A stretch of 33,609 nucleotides of DNA from Actinomycetota bacterium. GTDB taxonomy: Bacteria; Actinomycetota; Aquicultoria; UBA3085; Oleimmundimicrobiaceae. The stretch lies in NCBI GenBank assembly GCA_011046085.1, contig DSBK01000028.1, positions 1-33,609 on the forward strand. Reading direction: 5' to 3'. Position 1 is the first letter of the stretch. Each line of letters begins with the position of its first letter. A program made the position numbers and the translations under genes. Shown here in pieces: positions 15,205-23,471 of this stretch. Under the pieces are notes generated by a model. It did not search any database, was not told where the DNA came from, and worked only from the letters and a program-made list of their open reading frames with translations.

Positions 15205-15882
15205 TTAACATAATTCACTTCTAGACAACTTGACCCACCTTAATAAAATATATAAAAATCCAGCAAATCCAGTTATAATCGCAGGTAATAATAAAGCAAA
15301 ATAATTGATAATTTTAAAAATAAATACTCCAATACATCCCCCTGTTAAAAAAGATATGAGAAGCAATAAATATAGACAAGCCTTTCGATAATCAAATTCC
15401 ATGCCACTGATCCACTGCCCAATCAGAGATCCTAGATCAGTTACAATTCCTGTCATATGAGTAGTTCTTATTATGGCTCCACTGTAAGTGCTCGCCATTG
15501 CATTCTGCAACCCACAAGCAAGCGAAGCCAAAATCTCGCCGTTTATAGAATTGCTCTTAAACCCAGCGACTGATGCACATAACAAAAAACTTTCCAGAAT
15601 TAATGCACCGCCATAGCGACGCCCAATTTTCAAATGGCTATCTCTTACAATAACGCCGCACACCATCGAACCAAAGAAAAAAGCTAATACAACCGATAAT
15701 AAATGACGGGATACAAGCCAATCCGCCTTCGATAAAGCTATAGAGAGACCACTTATCTCCCCAGTTACATGTGTCACCGCTCCATGGGTAAAACCCAAAA
15801 ATGCTACGGCATTTATTAGACCGGCAGAAAACGTAAGCGCGCTCGCGCCTACCCAAGCCCATTTTGGTAATTTTGAAATCAC
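15205..15882 (-). CDS. YoaK/DUF1275 family membrane protein
   Basis: A 225-residue integral membrane protein with about six hydrophobic helices. It carries the DUF1275 signatures GLINAVAFLGFTHGAVTHVTGEISG near the N-terminus and GLQNAMASTYSGAIIRTTHMTGIVTDLG in the middle. The function is unknown. The annotated start is GTG 15882, but a better-placed ATG at 15890 follows GGAGG and reads only three codons before a TGA in the neighbouring frame. So either translation is coupled through a tiny ORF or the N-terminus has a one-base frameshift. Like deaD beside it, the sequence looks proteobacterial. Confidence 0.85.
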   Translation of the reverse strand: MISKLPKWAWVGASALTFSAGLINAVAFLGFTHGAVTHVTGEISGLSIALSKADWLVSRHLLSVVLAFFFGSMVCGVIVRDSHLKIGRRYGGALILESFLLCASVAGFKSNSINGEILASLACGLQNAMASTYSGAIIRTTHMTGIVTDLGSLIGQWISGMEFDYRKACLYLLLLISFLTGGCIGVFIFKIINYFALLLPAIITGFAGFLYILLRWVKLSRSELC

Positions 15883-16017
15883 TTTAACATAAACCTCCAG
15901 TTTTTACTGTCTAATATCAAAGACAATCTATCCTTATCGGTTCTATATGATAAAACCTCAAATCCGTCGCCTCGCTATATAATAAAAGATTTGAGACTAA
16001 ACTTTTGACATTTTTGT

Positions 16018-17850
16018 TTAACAATCTCGTTTTTGAAGTTTTGATTTTCTTTCATTTTCAGTTAAGTATCGCTTCCTGAGACGAATATTTTTAGGAGTTA
16101 TCTCAAACAGTTCATCACCTTCAACAAATTCCAGAGCAAATTCCAGCGTAATCTCTCTTGGGGGAATAAGCTTTATCGCTTCATCAGATTTTGCCGCACG
16201 AATATTTGTAAGTTTCTTTTCTTTATTAGCATTTACAACAAGGTCATTGCCTTTATTGTTAACGCCAACAATCATACCCTCGTAAATATCGTCTCCCGGA
16301 TTAATAAAAATCTCTCCTCTTTCCTGAAGCCCAAATAAAGCATAAGCAACCGCCTTGCCGTTACCCATTGAAATTTGCACTCCTAGTTGACGATGAGCAA
16401 TTTCACCTTTAAATTTCTGATATTGATAAAAGTTTTGATACATAATTCCCGTACCGCGAGTCATCATTAAAAAGTCATTTCTAAAACCAAGTAAACCTCT
16501 TGTTGGGATTAAAAAATTCATGCGGATCGTATTAATTATTGTTACCTGCATATCTTTCATTTCCGCTTTTCTTTTACCAAGCTCTTCAATTACGGCGCCT
16601 TGATACCCTTGATCAACCTCAACCGTCACTTCTTCAACGGGCTCAAGAGTCTCTCCCTCTGTTTTCATTAAAATAACTTGGGGTGAAGAAACTTCGATTT
16701 CATATCCCTCTCTCCGCATTGTTTCAAGAAGTATGGCAAGATGAAGCTCTCCCCTTCCGGACACCTTAATTCTTTCAGTCCCTTCAATTTCTTCTATCTT
16801 AATCCCCACATTTGTCAGCGCCTCGTGTTCAAGTCTTTCACGAATATGGCGCGAAGTTAGGTATCTACCGCCATCCTTTCCCGCAAGGGGACTGGTATTA
16901 TGTGAAAAAAGCATTGAGATAGTCGGCTCATCAATTTTTATTTTTGGTAACGCTTCTGGTTTTTCCACTGACGCGAGAGTCTCTCCCACCCTCACATCAT
17001 CGATTCCCGCAATAGACACAACGTCACCAGCTTCCGCGTTTTTAACTTCGATCCTTTTAAGGCCTTTGTATTTCAATATTTTCGTAACTTTACCTCTTTT
17101 TATAGTTCCGTCACTCTTCACAAGGGATATCTGCTCTCCGTTTTTTATTTTTCCGTGAAAAATGCGGCCTATTGAAATACGACCGACATAAGAATCATAA
17201 TCCAACATGGTTATCAGCATTTGAAAGGGCTTCGCGGGATCGGCGACCGGAGGCAATACACGATGAATCATCGTATCAAGAAGAGGCTTCATATCTTTAC
17301 CTTCTTCGTCCAAATCAAGGGTTGCTATTCCTTCTTTTCCTGAAGCAAAAACAATTGGAAAATCCAGTTGTTCGTCGGTTGCGTTTAATTCGCAAAAGAG
17401 ATCAAAGGTCATGTCAGCAACTTCATGAGGCCGTGTATTCGGCCTGTCGATCTTATTTACAACCAAAATTGGTTTAAGATGCAATTCCAGAGATTTTTTT
17501 AAAACAAATTTTGTCTGTGGCATGGGACCTTCAAGCGCATCGACGAGCAAAAGCACACCATCTACCATTTTAAGAATTCTTTCTACTTCGCTTCCAAAAT
17601 CGGCATGACCGGGAGTATCAACTATATTAAGCTGAACTCCTTTATAGGAGAAAGATGCATTTTTTGAAAAAATGGTTATTCCACGTTCTTTTTCAAGTGG
17701 ATTTGAATCCATGATTGTGGTTTCGCCATCTTTAAATTCATACGCTCCTGACTGTTTTAAGAGAGCATCTACGAGCGTTGTTTTTCCATGGTCAACGTGA
17801 GCAATAATAGCCACGTTTCTCACGTCTTTTCGACGTTTCTGATTGGGCAT
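16018..17850 (-). CDS. typA: Ribosome-associated GTPase TypA/BipA
   Basis: A 610-residue translational GTPase of the BipA family. The G motifs are AHVDHGKTTLVDALL (G1), ERGITI (G2), VDTPGHADFG (G3), VVNKIDRP (G4) and ASGKEG (G5). Domain II, an EF-G-like domain III/V (GRGELHLAILLETMRREGYE) and the BipA-specific C-terminal domain (GDDIYEGMIVGVNNKGNDLVVNANKEKKLTNIRA) follow. It binds the 70S ribosome and helps 50S assembly and cold or stress adaptation. AAAGGA precedes ATG 17850. The gene stands alone; the 276 bases upstream contain no gene that I can see. Confidence 0.97.
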   Translation of the reverse strand: MPNQKRRKDVRNVAIIAHVDHGKTTLVDALLKQSGAYEFKDGETTIMDSNPLEKERGITIFSKNASFSYKGVQLNIVDTPGHADFGSEVERILKMVDGVLLLVDALEGPMPQTKFVLKKSLELHLKPILVVNKIDRPNTRPHEVADMTFDLFCELNATDEQLDFPIVFASGKEGIATLDLDEEGKDMKPLLDTMIHRVLPPVADPAKPFQMLITMLDYDSYVGRISIGRIFHGKIKNGEQISLVKSDGTIKRGKVTKILKYKGLKRIEVKNAEAGDVVSIAGIDDVRVGETLASVEKPEALPKIKIDEPTISMLFSHNTSPLAGKDGGRYLTSRHIRERLEHEALTNVGIKIEEIEGTERIKVSGRGELHLAILLETMRREGYEIEVSSPQVILMKTEGETLEPVEEVTVEVDQGYQGAVIEELGKRKAEMKDMQVTIINTIRMNFLIPTRGLLGFRNDFLMMTRGTGIMYQNFYQYQKFKGEIAHRQLGVQISMGNGKAVAYALFGLQERGEIFINPGDDIYEGMIVGVNNKGNDLVVNANKEKKLTNIRAAKSDEAIKLIPPREITLEFALEFVEGDELFEITPKNIRLRKRYLTENERKSKLQKRDC

Positions 17851-18126
17851 ATTAATAATTTTCCTTTCATGTTTTTCTTTCTAACGACAAAAATCAGTGG
17901 TTTTACAAAACGGTGAAACCGCGGAGCAAAATCAACTGTAATAAGTTGTTAGGTTTCAATATTTTTTAAATAGTCGGGAAGGAATTGTTTGTTGTTAATT
18001 CAAAAACGCTACCCACAAATATTGAATTTAATTTTTTGAATTATAGCACAATTAACACTTAGAAAACAGACATCTCCTCGCCAGCCAAGTGCATAAAATT
18101 GTTAGTTGTTGCCTTTCATCATTCCC

Positions 18127-18321
18127 TTAACTTAATATTTCTTTCACCCGTCCGATTTCGCCGCTTTTTAACCGGACCTTGATGCCATGGGGATGGGTAG
18201 AAGATTTGGTCAAGATATCTTTTACGATACCTTCCGTTAATCTTCCGGATTGCTGGTCTTTTTTTAATACTATCAAAACCCGTATGCCTGGTTTTATATT
18301 TACACGATTCATGCCGTTCAT
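18127..18321 (-). CDS. YwbE-family protein (DUF2196)
   Basis: A small basic protein of about 64 residues matching the YwbE family: NIKPGIRVLIVLKKDQQSGRLTEGIVKDIL, then HPHGIKVRLKSGEIGRVKEIL. It is a predicted small beta-barrel, function unknown, widespread in Firmicutes and related phyla. An in-frame ATG at 18366 is too far upstream for the family. ATG 18321 gives the family-like start MNGMNR, but AGGAG lies only one base before it. ATG 18312, three codons on, has AGGAG at ten bases. Either could be used. Confidence 0.85.
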   Translation of the reverse strand: MNGMNRVNIKPGIRVLIVLKKDQQSGRLTEGIVKDILTKSSTHPHGIKVRLKSGEIGRVKEILS

Positions 18322-18455
18322 ACTCCTAATCCCATCTTTTTTTATCAACAATTTTTGCCGCCACATAAATTACAGCTAATACCCAATATGCTACATTTTA
18401 TACTATACGGTTAAATTTTCGAGTCAAGATAAAGCTGCTGAGAGCAAATGAGCTT

Positions 18456-18530
18456 TGGGTTCAAGTCTTATTTTTTGTCATCTTTGTTAGACAGTTTCAT
18501 TTTCAAAATATCAGGATTGAAAACCTGACT
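18456..18530. repeat. REP-like hairpin repeat, copy 1 (degenerate)
   Basis: About 75 bases that align with the copy at 18758-18835 along their whole length, sharing ACAGTTTCATTTTCAAAAT in the loop and related arms (TTCAAGTCTTATTTTTTGTCA and AAAACCTGAC). It lacks the strong GGGGTC/GACCCC ends of the second copy. The 585-base stretch 18367-18951 holds only these two repeats and one doubtful small ORF. Confidence 0.65.
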
Positions 18531-18605
18531 TTTTTGTTTTTCTAAATTGAATTTCAAAGGATATTCAGATAGACTTCTTTGTATAAGATTCCCAAACGAG
18601 GGAAA

Positions 18606-18788
18606 ATGACACTTAAAAATCGGGTTGAACAAGCGAACAAAGATGCGGCATTGATTGAGCAGCTTTATAGGCAGGCCGTTCAGGATGGAGAAGAAAATGC
18701 TTTTAAAGAAGCTATTGGCCAGTGCTTAAAAGAACATTCAGAAAATGAGCTCCGAGGTGGGGGTCAGGTCTTGTTTTTTGACATTTAA
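18606..18788 (+). CDS. Doubtful small ORF ending inside a REP-like repeat
   Basis: Sixty codons from ATG 18606, with GAGGG four bases upstream. The first 50 residues (MTLKNRVEQANKDAALIEQL and onward) look like a genuine helical protein, while the last residues RGGGQVLFFDI come from the adjacent hairpin repeat. It may therefore be the beginning of a gene cut off by the repeat. I do not recognise a family. Confidence 0.3.
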   Translation: MTLKNRVEQANKDAALIEQLYRQAVQDGEENAFKEAIGQCLKEHSENELRGGGQVLFFDI

Positions 18789-18835
18789 CTAAACAGTTTC
18801 ATTTTCAAAATGTCAAGATTAAAGACCTGACCCCC
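18758..18835. repeat. REP-like hairpin repeat, copy 2
   Basis: A long imperfect palindrome: the 27-base left arm at 18760-18786 (beginning GGGGTCAGGTCTT) pairs with the right arm at 18808-18834 (ending AAGACCTGACCCC), with four mismatches. The ends GGGGTCAGGTCTT and GACCTGACCCC resemble repeats often found next to Y1 (IS200-like, RAYT) transposases. A second TGACCCCCTTTT follows at 18847. No transposase gene is in the window. Confidence 0.7.
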
Positions 18836-18951
18836 TTTTTCTTTTCTGACCCCCTTTTCTTTTCATACAATTAAACTTCGATTTAAGAACAAATTTCCCC
18901 TTTAAAATCCATAACCCTGCAACCCCACAAAAAATCGAGTAGAATCAAGAT

Positions 18952-19218
18952 ATGGAAAACTATAAAAGGGTTCAAAGGATAAAAAAACAAAATGAACCAC
19001 GTCTGATGAGATACTCACACGTTGTAGGCGTAGGTATTGGGAAGAAAAAAATTGAAACAACTTTCATAAGATGCATAAACATTTACGTCACAAAAAAGCT
19101 TCCCGAAGAGAAACTTTCTAAAGATGAAATAATCCCCAAAAAAATTGAAGGTGTGCCAACGTGTGTTATCGAAGTAGGAGAAATTAAAGCCCATCAAGAC
19201 AAGGAGAGAAATGAATAA
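18952..19218 (+). CDS. Stand-alone homologue of the protease N-terminal domain
   Basis: An 88-residue protein resembling the first 100 residues of the protease that follows. Both contain a V-GVG-G start (HVVGVGIGKKKI here, NIVGVGFGPKIV there), then a strand leading into KKLP and II-PKKI, and a closing V-IEVGEI/KA. Its end overlaps the protease start by 8 bases, so translation is coupled. It lacks the catalytic domain. It could be a propeptide-like chaperone, an inhibitor or a scaffold partner; none of these is shown. The ribosome binding site before ATG 18952 is weak. Confidence 0.75.
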   Translation: MENYKRVQRIKKQNEPRLMRYSHVVGVGIGKKKIETTFIRCINIYVTKKLPEEKLSKDEIIPKKIEGVPTCVIEVGEIKAHQDKERNE

Positions 19219-20182
19219 TCCCAAACTTTCCCCCATCGAAAAAATGATACGGAGCGCTGAAGAAGAAATCGGAACTAAAAATATAGTTGGGGTTGGCTTT
19301 GGTCCAAAAATTGTGGAAGGAGAGGTAAAAGAGGAAAAGTCCTTACGGTACTATGTAGAAAAGAAGCTCCCTATTGATGAACTTCCAAAAATAAACATCA
19401 TCCCAAAAATAATATCCATATCCACATTTGGTTTAAGAAAATTTAAGAAAGAAAAGGAAATCTTAACCGATGTAATCGAAATTGGGAAAGTTGAGGCCTT
19501 TGTCTATCCTTCCATGGCTTACCGGGAAAAAATCAGACCCGCGCCGGGCGGAGTCAGCGTTGGCCATAAAAAAGTGGGAGCGGGAACGCTGGGAGCGATC
19601 GTAAGAGACAAAAAAACGGGCAAAAAACTCATTTTAAGCAACAACCATGTCCTGGCAAACGAGAACAGAGCCAAAAAAAATGACCCCATAATCCAACCTG
19701 GCATTTTGGATAATGGCCATAAAAGAAAAGACGTCATAGCAAAACTTCTAAGATGGGTTGAGGTTGATTTTTATAACCCAAACACAGTGGACGCAGCGGT
19801 AGCAGAACCTCTAGGTGATGATTTGGTGGAGGAAACCATCCTCGACATCGGAAAGGTAGGCGGGGTAACAAAAGCAAGAGTGGGCATGATAATTCAAAAG
19901 ACGGGGCGCACAACGGGCCACACATACGGCGAGGTTTTGGATACTAAAGCGTCCATACGAATACATTACGATAAGGGTGTTCCGCTTTTTAGAAACCAAA
20001 TTCTTACCACCTTTATGTCTCAACCAGGAGACTCTGGTTCTTTAGTTTTAACAAGAGATAAAAAAGCATGTGGGCTGCTCTTCGCGGGTTCTGATATTAT
20101 TTCAATTCACAATCACATCGAAGAAGTTTTTAAGCAATTGGATATTGAAATATACGTTGATTATGAAAATATTGATGGTTAA
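19211..20182 (+). CDS. Trypsin-like (chymotrypsin-fold) serine protease with N-terminal GVG domain
   Basis: A 323-residue protein. Residues 1-100 form a small domain shared with the preceding gene. From about 105 a chymotrypsin-like peptidase follows, with His in LSNNHVLANEN, Asp in NTVDAAVAEP and the nucleophile Ser in QPGDSGSLVL. QKTGRTTGHTYGEV is typical of bacterial NAL1-like peptidases. There is no signal peptide, so it is probably cytoplasmic unless exported by an unseen route. AAGGAG lies before ATG 19211. Substrate unknown. The triad is complete, so the enzyme is expected to be active. Confidence 0.85.
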   Translation: MNNPKLSPIEKMIRSAEEEIGTKNIVGVGFGPKIVEGEVKEEKSLRYYVEKKLPIDELPKINIIPKIISISTFGLRKFKKEKEILTDVIEIGKVEAFVYPSMAYREKIRPAPGGVSVGHKKVGAGTLGAIVRDKKTGKKLILSNNHVLANENRAKKNDPIIQPGILDNGHKRKDVIAKLLRWVEVDFYNPNTVDAAVAEPLGDDLVEETILDIGKVGGVTKARVGMIIQKTGRTTGHTYGEVLDTKASIRIHYDKGVPLFRNQILTTFMSQPGDSGSLVLTRDKKACGLLFAGSDIISIHNHIEEVFKQLDIEIYVDYENIDG

Positions 20183-20252
20183 AAACCTGGGGTTGCTTCG
20201 CCTCGCAATAACAAAATTCAACGGTCTAATAACTTCATTATAAGGAGTTGAA

Positions 20253-20798
20253 ATGGATACAAAAATAAATAAAACTACCCTTTCTTTAGTCCGAGGGGAT
20301 ATAACCAAACAAAGCGTCGAGACCATAGTGAATGCCGCAAATGGTAGACTTATGGGTGGAGGTGGCGTGGATGGCGCAATCCATAGAGCCGGCGGGCCCG
20401 AAATCCTCGAAGAATGCAAAGAGATTATAAAAAAAATCGGAAGGCTGCCTACTGGCAAGGCGGTCATAACAACCGGAGGAAACCTTCCCGCCAAATACGT
20501 GATTCACACCGTTGGACCAATTTGGAGAGGCGGAAGCAGCGGTGAGCCAGAACTTTTGAAAAACGCCTATGTAAGCAGCTTAAAACTTGCCATGGAAAAA
20601 GAGATTAAAACCATCGCTTTCCCATCCATCAGCACGGGCGCTTATAGATATCCGCTTAAAGAAGCAGCAAAAATTGCTATAAAAACAGTTGTAGATTTCT
20701 TAAAAGAAAATGACCGCTTCGATGAGGTAAAATTCGTCCTTTTTACTGAAAAATCTTACATCGCATACAAAGAAGCTCTGAATTCAGCAAAAGACTAA
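20253..20798 (+). CDS. Macrodomain ADP-ribose hydrolase-like protein
   Basis: A 181-residue macrodomain of the YmdB/MacroD type, which hydrolyses O-acetyl-ADP-ribose or removes ADP-ribose from acidic residues. Binding motifs are LVRGDITKQSVETIVNAAN, GGGGVDGAIHRAGG, the AYVIHTVGP-like segment KYVIHTVGP and the phosphate loop SISTGAYRYPL. AAGGAG precedes ATG 20253. Its stop codon overlaps tail to tail with the stop of the His/Glu-rich protein gene. No ADP-ribosyltransferase is visible nearby, so the partner is unknown. Confidence 0.93.
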   Translation: MDTKINKTTLSLVRGDITKQSVETIVNAANGRLMGGGGVDGAIHRAGGPEILEECKEIIKKIGRLPTGKAVITTGGNLPAKYVIHTVGPIWRGGSSGEPELLKNAYVSSLKLAMEKEIKTIAFPSISTGAYRYPLKEAAKIAIKTVVDFLKENDRFDEVKFVLFTEKSYIAYKEALNSAKD

Positions 20799-21166
20799 GC
20801 TGTTTTTTTCCCGTAGCTCCCAAGAACTTTTCCTGCTCCTAAAACCAATGCAGCAATCGCAACAAAAAGCGCAGCGTCAACAACCGCGGGAATCTCAATA
20901 CCTTTCTCCGCTTCACCTTCAGCTTCTCCGTGCTCGACTGTTTCATGTCCAACATCTTCATGAGCTTCTTCCTCATGCTCTGTTACAACACGTTCTTCTT
21001 CGTGTTCCACTGCTTCATGAATTTCTGGCTCATGCTCCACAGCCGAAGCAAACTTGTAACTCAACCCTCTGGCAGAAATAATTATAAAAAACAAGCACAA
21101 TAACAGAATTAATAAAATAGATAGAAGAATAGAAGAACTTTTAAGTTTAAATACCTGAACACTCAT
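20795..21166 (-). CDS. His/Glu-rich membrane protein
   Basis: A 123-residue protein with a hydrophobic N-terminal helix (about 13-34), a highly acidic and histidine-rich middle (about 43-88, repeating motifs such as EHEEE, HEDVGHE and EHGEAEGE) and a second hydrophobic helix (about 93-112) before a basic end. The two helices suggest an outward-facing loop, or an uncleaved signal anchor, that could bind metal ions such as zinc or nickel. The metal-binding role is inference from composition. A strong AGGAGG precedes ATG 21166. I do not recognise a family. Confidence 0.7.
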   Translation of the reverse strand: MSVQVFKLKSSSILLSILLILLLCLFFIIISARGLSYKFASAVEHEPEIHEAVEHEEERVVTEHEEEAHEDVGHETVEHGEAEGEAEKGIEIPAVVDAALFVAIAALVLGAGKVLGSYGKKTA

Positions 21167-21268
21167 TTCTTCCCTCCTGTGGAAATTACCGAAAATTATT
21201 AAAATAATTCTCTCAAATCCCTTACTTTCCTTTATTTTCCCTTTAAATTAATTCTAAGAACTCATCCA

Positions 21269-21769
21269 CTAACTTTTCTTCTTCTTATTCAACCCTTTCT
21301 TCCAATAATCGATTATCATTTTTCTTGCTTCCGCTGGTTTAACTTTTTTGCTACAAACTATCAAACCATTCAATATATCAATGCCTCGCTTTAAAAGCTC
21401 ATCTTCATCTCTTTTTAAACCAGTCGTCTCCCTTTTGCAAAGCAGCTCACAAACTCCTTTGGCTACATCAAAAATATCCAAGCTTCCAATCATGTGAAGA
21501 AAATAAGAGCGGTCCACGTCTTTTTCCCTGGGTTCACTCGCCCTCTTTTTTAAAACTTCCAACAATGCCTCAACTTCTTCTTCTGTCAAAAATTTTCTTA
21601 ACCCCAAATCATCCGCCTTATCAACCGGTACCATCATCTTTAAATTCTCATCGACAAAGTTTATGGAGTAATATTTCTCTTTCTTCCCACCAAATTCCCT
21701 GGTGAAAACATCATCAATTTTCCCGATCCCGTGGTAGGGGTAAAAAACCTTGCTTCCCTTTTTAAACAT
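21269..21769 (-). CDS. CarD/CdnL-family transcription regulator
   Basis: A 166-residue CarD-type protein that binds RNA polymerase beta through an N-terminal Tudor-like domain and stabilises open promoter complexes. The start MFKKGSKVFYPYHGIGKIDDV is the family signature, followed by YYSINFVDENLKMMVPVDKADDLGLR and a helical DNA-binding C-terminus ending in lysines. The upstream in-frame GTG 21811 and ATG 21775 lack ribosome binding sites; ATG 21769 has GGTGA and gives the family N-terminus. It follows the MTH1187-like gene with a gap of about 50 bases. Confidence 0.88.
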   Translation of the reverse strand: MFKKGSKVFYPYHGIGKIDDVFTREFGGKKEKYYSINFVDENLKMMVPVDKADDLGLRKFLTEEEVEALLEVLKKRASEPREKDVDRSYFLHMIGSLDIFDVAKGVCELLCKRETTGLKRDEDELLKRGIDILNGLIVCSKKVKPAEARKMIIDYWKKGLNKKKKS

Positions 21770-21822
21770 AAACATCACCGAATTTCTTTTTAATATCGTA
21801 AAAATTTCCACTCATTTAATTT

Positions 21823-22122
21823 CTATTTAAGTCTTGCTCGCACCGATTTTACTTTGTCTTCCAACTTAACCTCCTTGTCTCTTCGATCATCAATTTCAAT
21901 GGTAGTTATCACCCTTAGCACGCCTTCAGTAAAAGGAGTCTCGTGCAATTTATGAGCGATTTTAAAAAGATGTCGAGCTTCTCCTTCAACTATTGTGCCC
22001 ATATCGGTCAGTTTATACTTCACTTCTCCCTCATCAAGCGTTCTTACAATTTTGGCGATGTAATCTCCTATGCTCAGCGTGGGTGTTCCTAAGGGAACAA
22101 CGCTGATGCTCATCAATGCCAT
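21823..22122 (-). CDS. MTH1187/YkoF-like thiamine-binding family protein (DUF77)
   Basis: A 99-residue ferredoxin-like fold protein of the MTH1187 family: MALMSISVVPLGTPTLSIGDYIAKIV, YKLTDMGTIVEGEARHLFKIAHKLHE and VLRVITTIEIDDRRDKEVKLEDKVKSV. Family members form tetramers and some bind thiamine or related pyrimidines, a role not shown here. The start ATG 22122 has GGAGGTG seven bases upstream; the longer frame from TTG 22137 starts inside that ribosome binding site and is rejected. Confidence 0.9.
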   Translation of the reverse strand: MALMSISVVPLGTPTLSIGDYIAKIVRTLDEGEVKYKLTDMGTIVEGEARHLFKIAHKLHETPFTEGVLRVITTIEIDDRRDKEVKLEDKVKSVRARLK

Positions 22123-22311
22123 CACGAACACCTCCAAAAATAAGACCTTTTGTTTAATAATAACTTAAAATTACCCACAATCCATCAATTATTAATATTC
22201 ACTTCTTTTCTACACGGTAAAAGATCTATCCGCAGCTTTATAACCTCGCACTTTAAAAGAATAAAAAGTCCACATCACATAAAGGTTTGGAGCAATTAGA
22301 GGAAATGTTGA

Positions 22312-23361
22312 TTATAAAGGGTGATCCTCAAGCTCGGAAACATTCTTGTTGGCATTTAAAATTTTATCGCCTAGGCGCTCAAGCATTCTTTCCGATTCTT
22401 CGTATTTATTTTTGGCATTGTAAATATGTTTTCCCACAACTTCAAAATCATCTCGAAAACGACCAAGATCACCTTGTAATCTTCCAAGGTAGTTCATTAC
22501 TTCTCTGGCGTTTTTCTCTATCTCAAGACCCTTTAGACCCATCACTATAACTTGTAAATAAGCAAGAAGGGTGTTTGGAGATACAGGTATTACACGTTTT
22601 TCGACAGCGTAATCACAAATATTTTCCTGTAAACCGTCACTTGACATTATGACCTCGTAATAGACATTTTCGGCTGGAATATACATGAAAGCAAAATCAG
22701 AGGTTCCCTCATCTGGAAGAATATATTTTTGGGAAATGACATCTACATGCTTTTTTACATCACGAGCAAAGCCTTTCCGATTCACCTTGCGCTCATCTTC
22801 TGTTTTGCTTTCAATTAAGCGCTTAAAATTTTCGAGCGGAAATTTCGAATCAATTGGCACCAACATCTTGCCAACACGAATAATGGCATCAACCTTTTCG
22901 CCGCTTCGAAAGCTATGCCCCATCTCAAAATGTTTGGACGGAAGAATTTGAGTCAACAATTCACCCAGAAACATCTCCCCCATCACGCCTCGCAACTTGG
23001 GGGCTTGCAGAATTTCCTGGAGTTTTGAAATATCTTTTCCAACATCTATCATCTGTCCGGTAGCCCTAGAGAGTTCCCCTAAGCTCTTTTGAACATCGCC
23101 CACCACTTTGGTGGCGCCCTCAAACCGCTCTCCCAATGTTTTATTGGAATCGGCCATAAGCTTGCTGATATTGTTTAACTGTTCATCTACCCGCTTACTT
23201 CCCTCTGTTAAGCTGATACTCACCTGTTTCTGCAACTCCAAAATCTGTTGTTGAAGAAGAGGAATTGACGACTCTCCCTGTTTAAGTTTTAAAATCAACC
23301 AAAAGAAACCGAGCAGCAAAAACATTAAGAAAATTAGTAAGATGACAAGATATGTCTCCAC
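22312..23361 (-). CDS. rmuC: DNA recombination protein RmuC family
   Basis: A roughly 349-residue RmuC-like protein: one N-terminal membrane helix (LVILLIFLMFLLLGFFWLI), a coiled coil to about residue 95, and a restriction-endonuclease-like nuclease domain (GVMGEMFLGELLTQILP, VDAIIRVGKMLVPIDSKFPLENF with the D...DSK core). RmuC limits recombination at inverted repeats and is linked to phage defence in some bacteria. The longest frame begins with a TTG inside the ribosome binding site CGGAGG. GTG 23361, nine bases on, or TTG 23364, six on, are realistic starts. Confidence 0.9.
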   Translation of the reverse strand: METYLVILLIFLMFLLLGFFWLILKLKQGESSIPLLQQQILELQKQVSISLTEGSKRVDEQLNNISKLMADSNKTLGERFEGATKVVGDVQKSLGELSRATGQMIDVGKDISKLQEILQAPKLRGVMGEMFLGELLTQILPSKHFEMGHSFRSGEKVDAIIRVGKMLVPIDSKFPLENFKRLIESKTEDERKVNRKGFARDVKKHVDVISQKYILPDEGTSDFAFMYIPAENVYYEVIMSSDGLQENICDYAVEKRVIPVSPNTLLAYLQVIVMGLKGLEIEKNAREVMNYLGRLQGDLGRFRDDFEVVGKHIYNAKNKYEESERMLERLGDKILNANKNVSELEDHPL

Positions 23362-23471
23362 CAATATTAACCTCCGCAAGACTCTTGTTTAAGGATTAAT
23401 TTCATTATATTTATAAAACAGCTAAATAGCAAACAAATGTTCGAATTAGGAATAGTGGGGTTTAAAGATTA

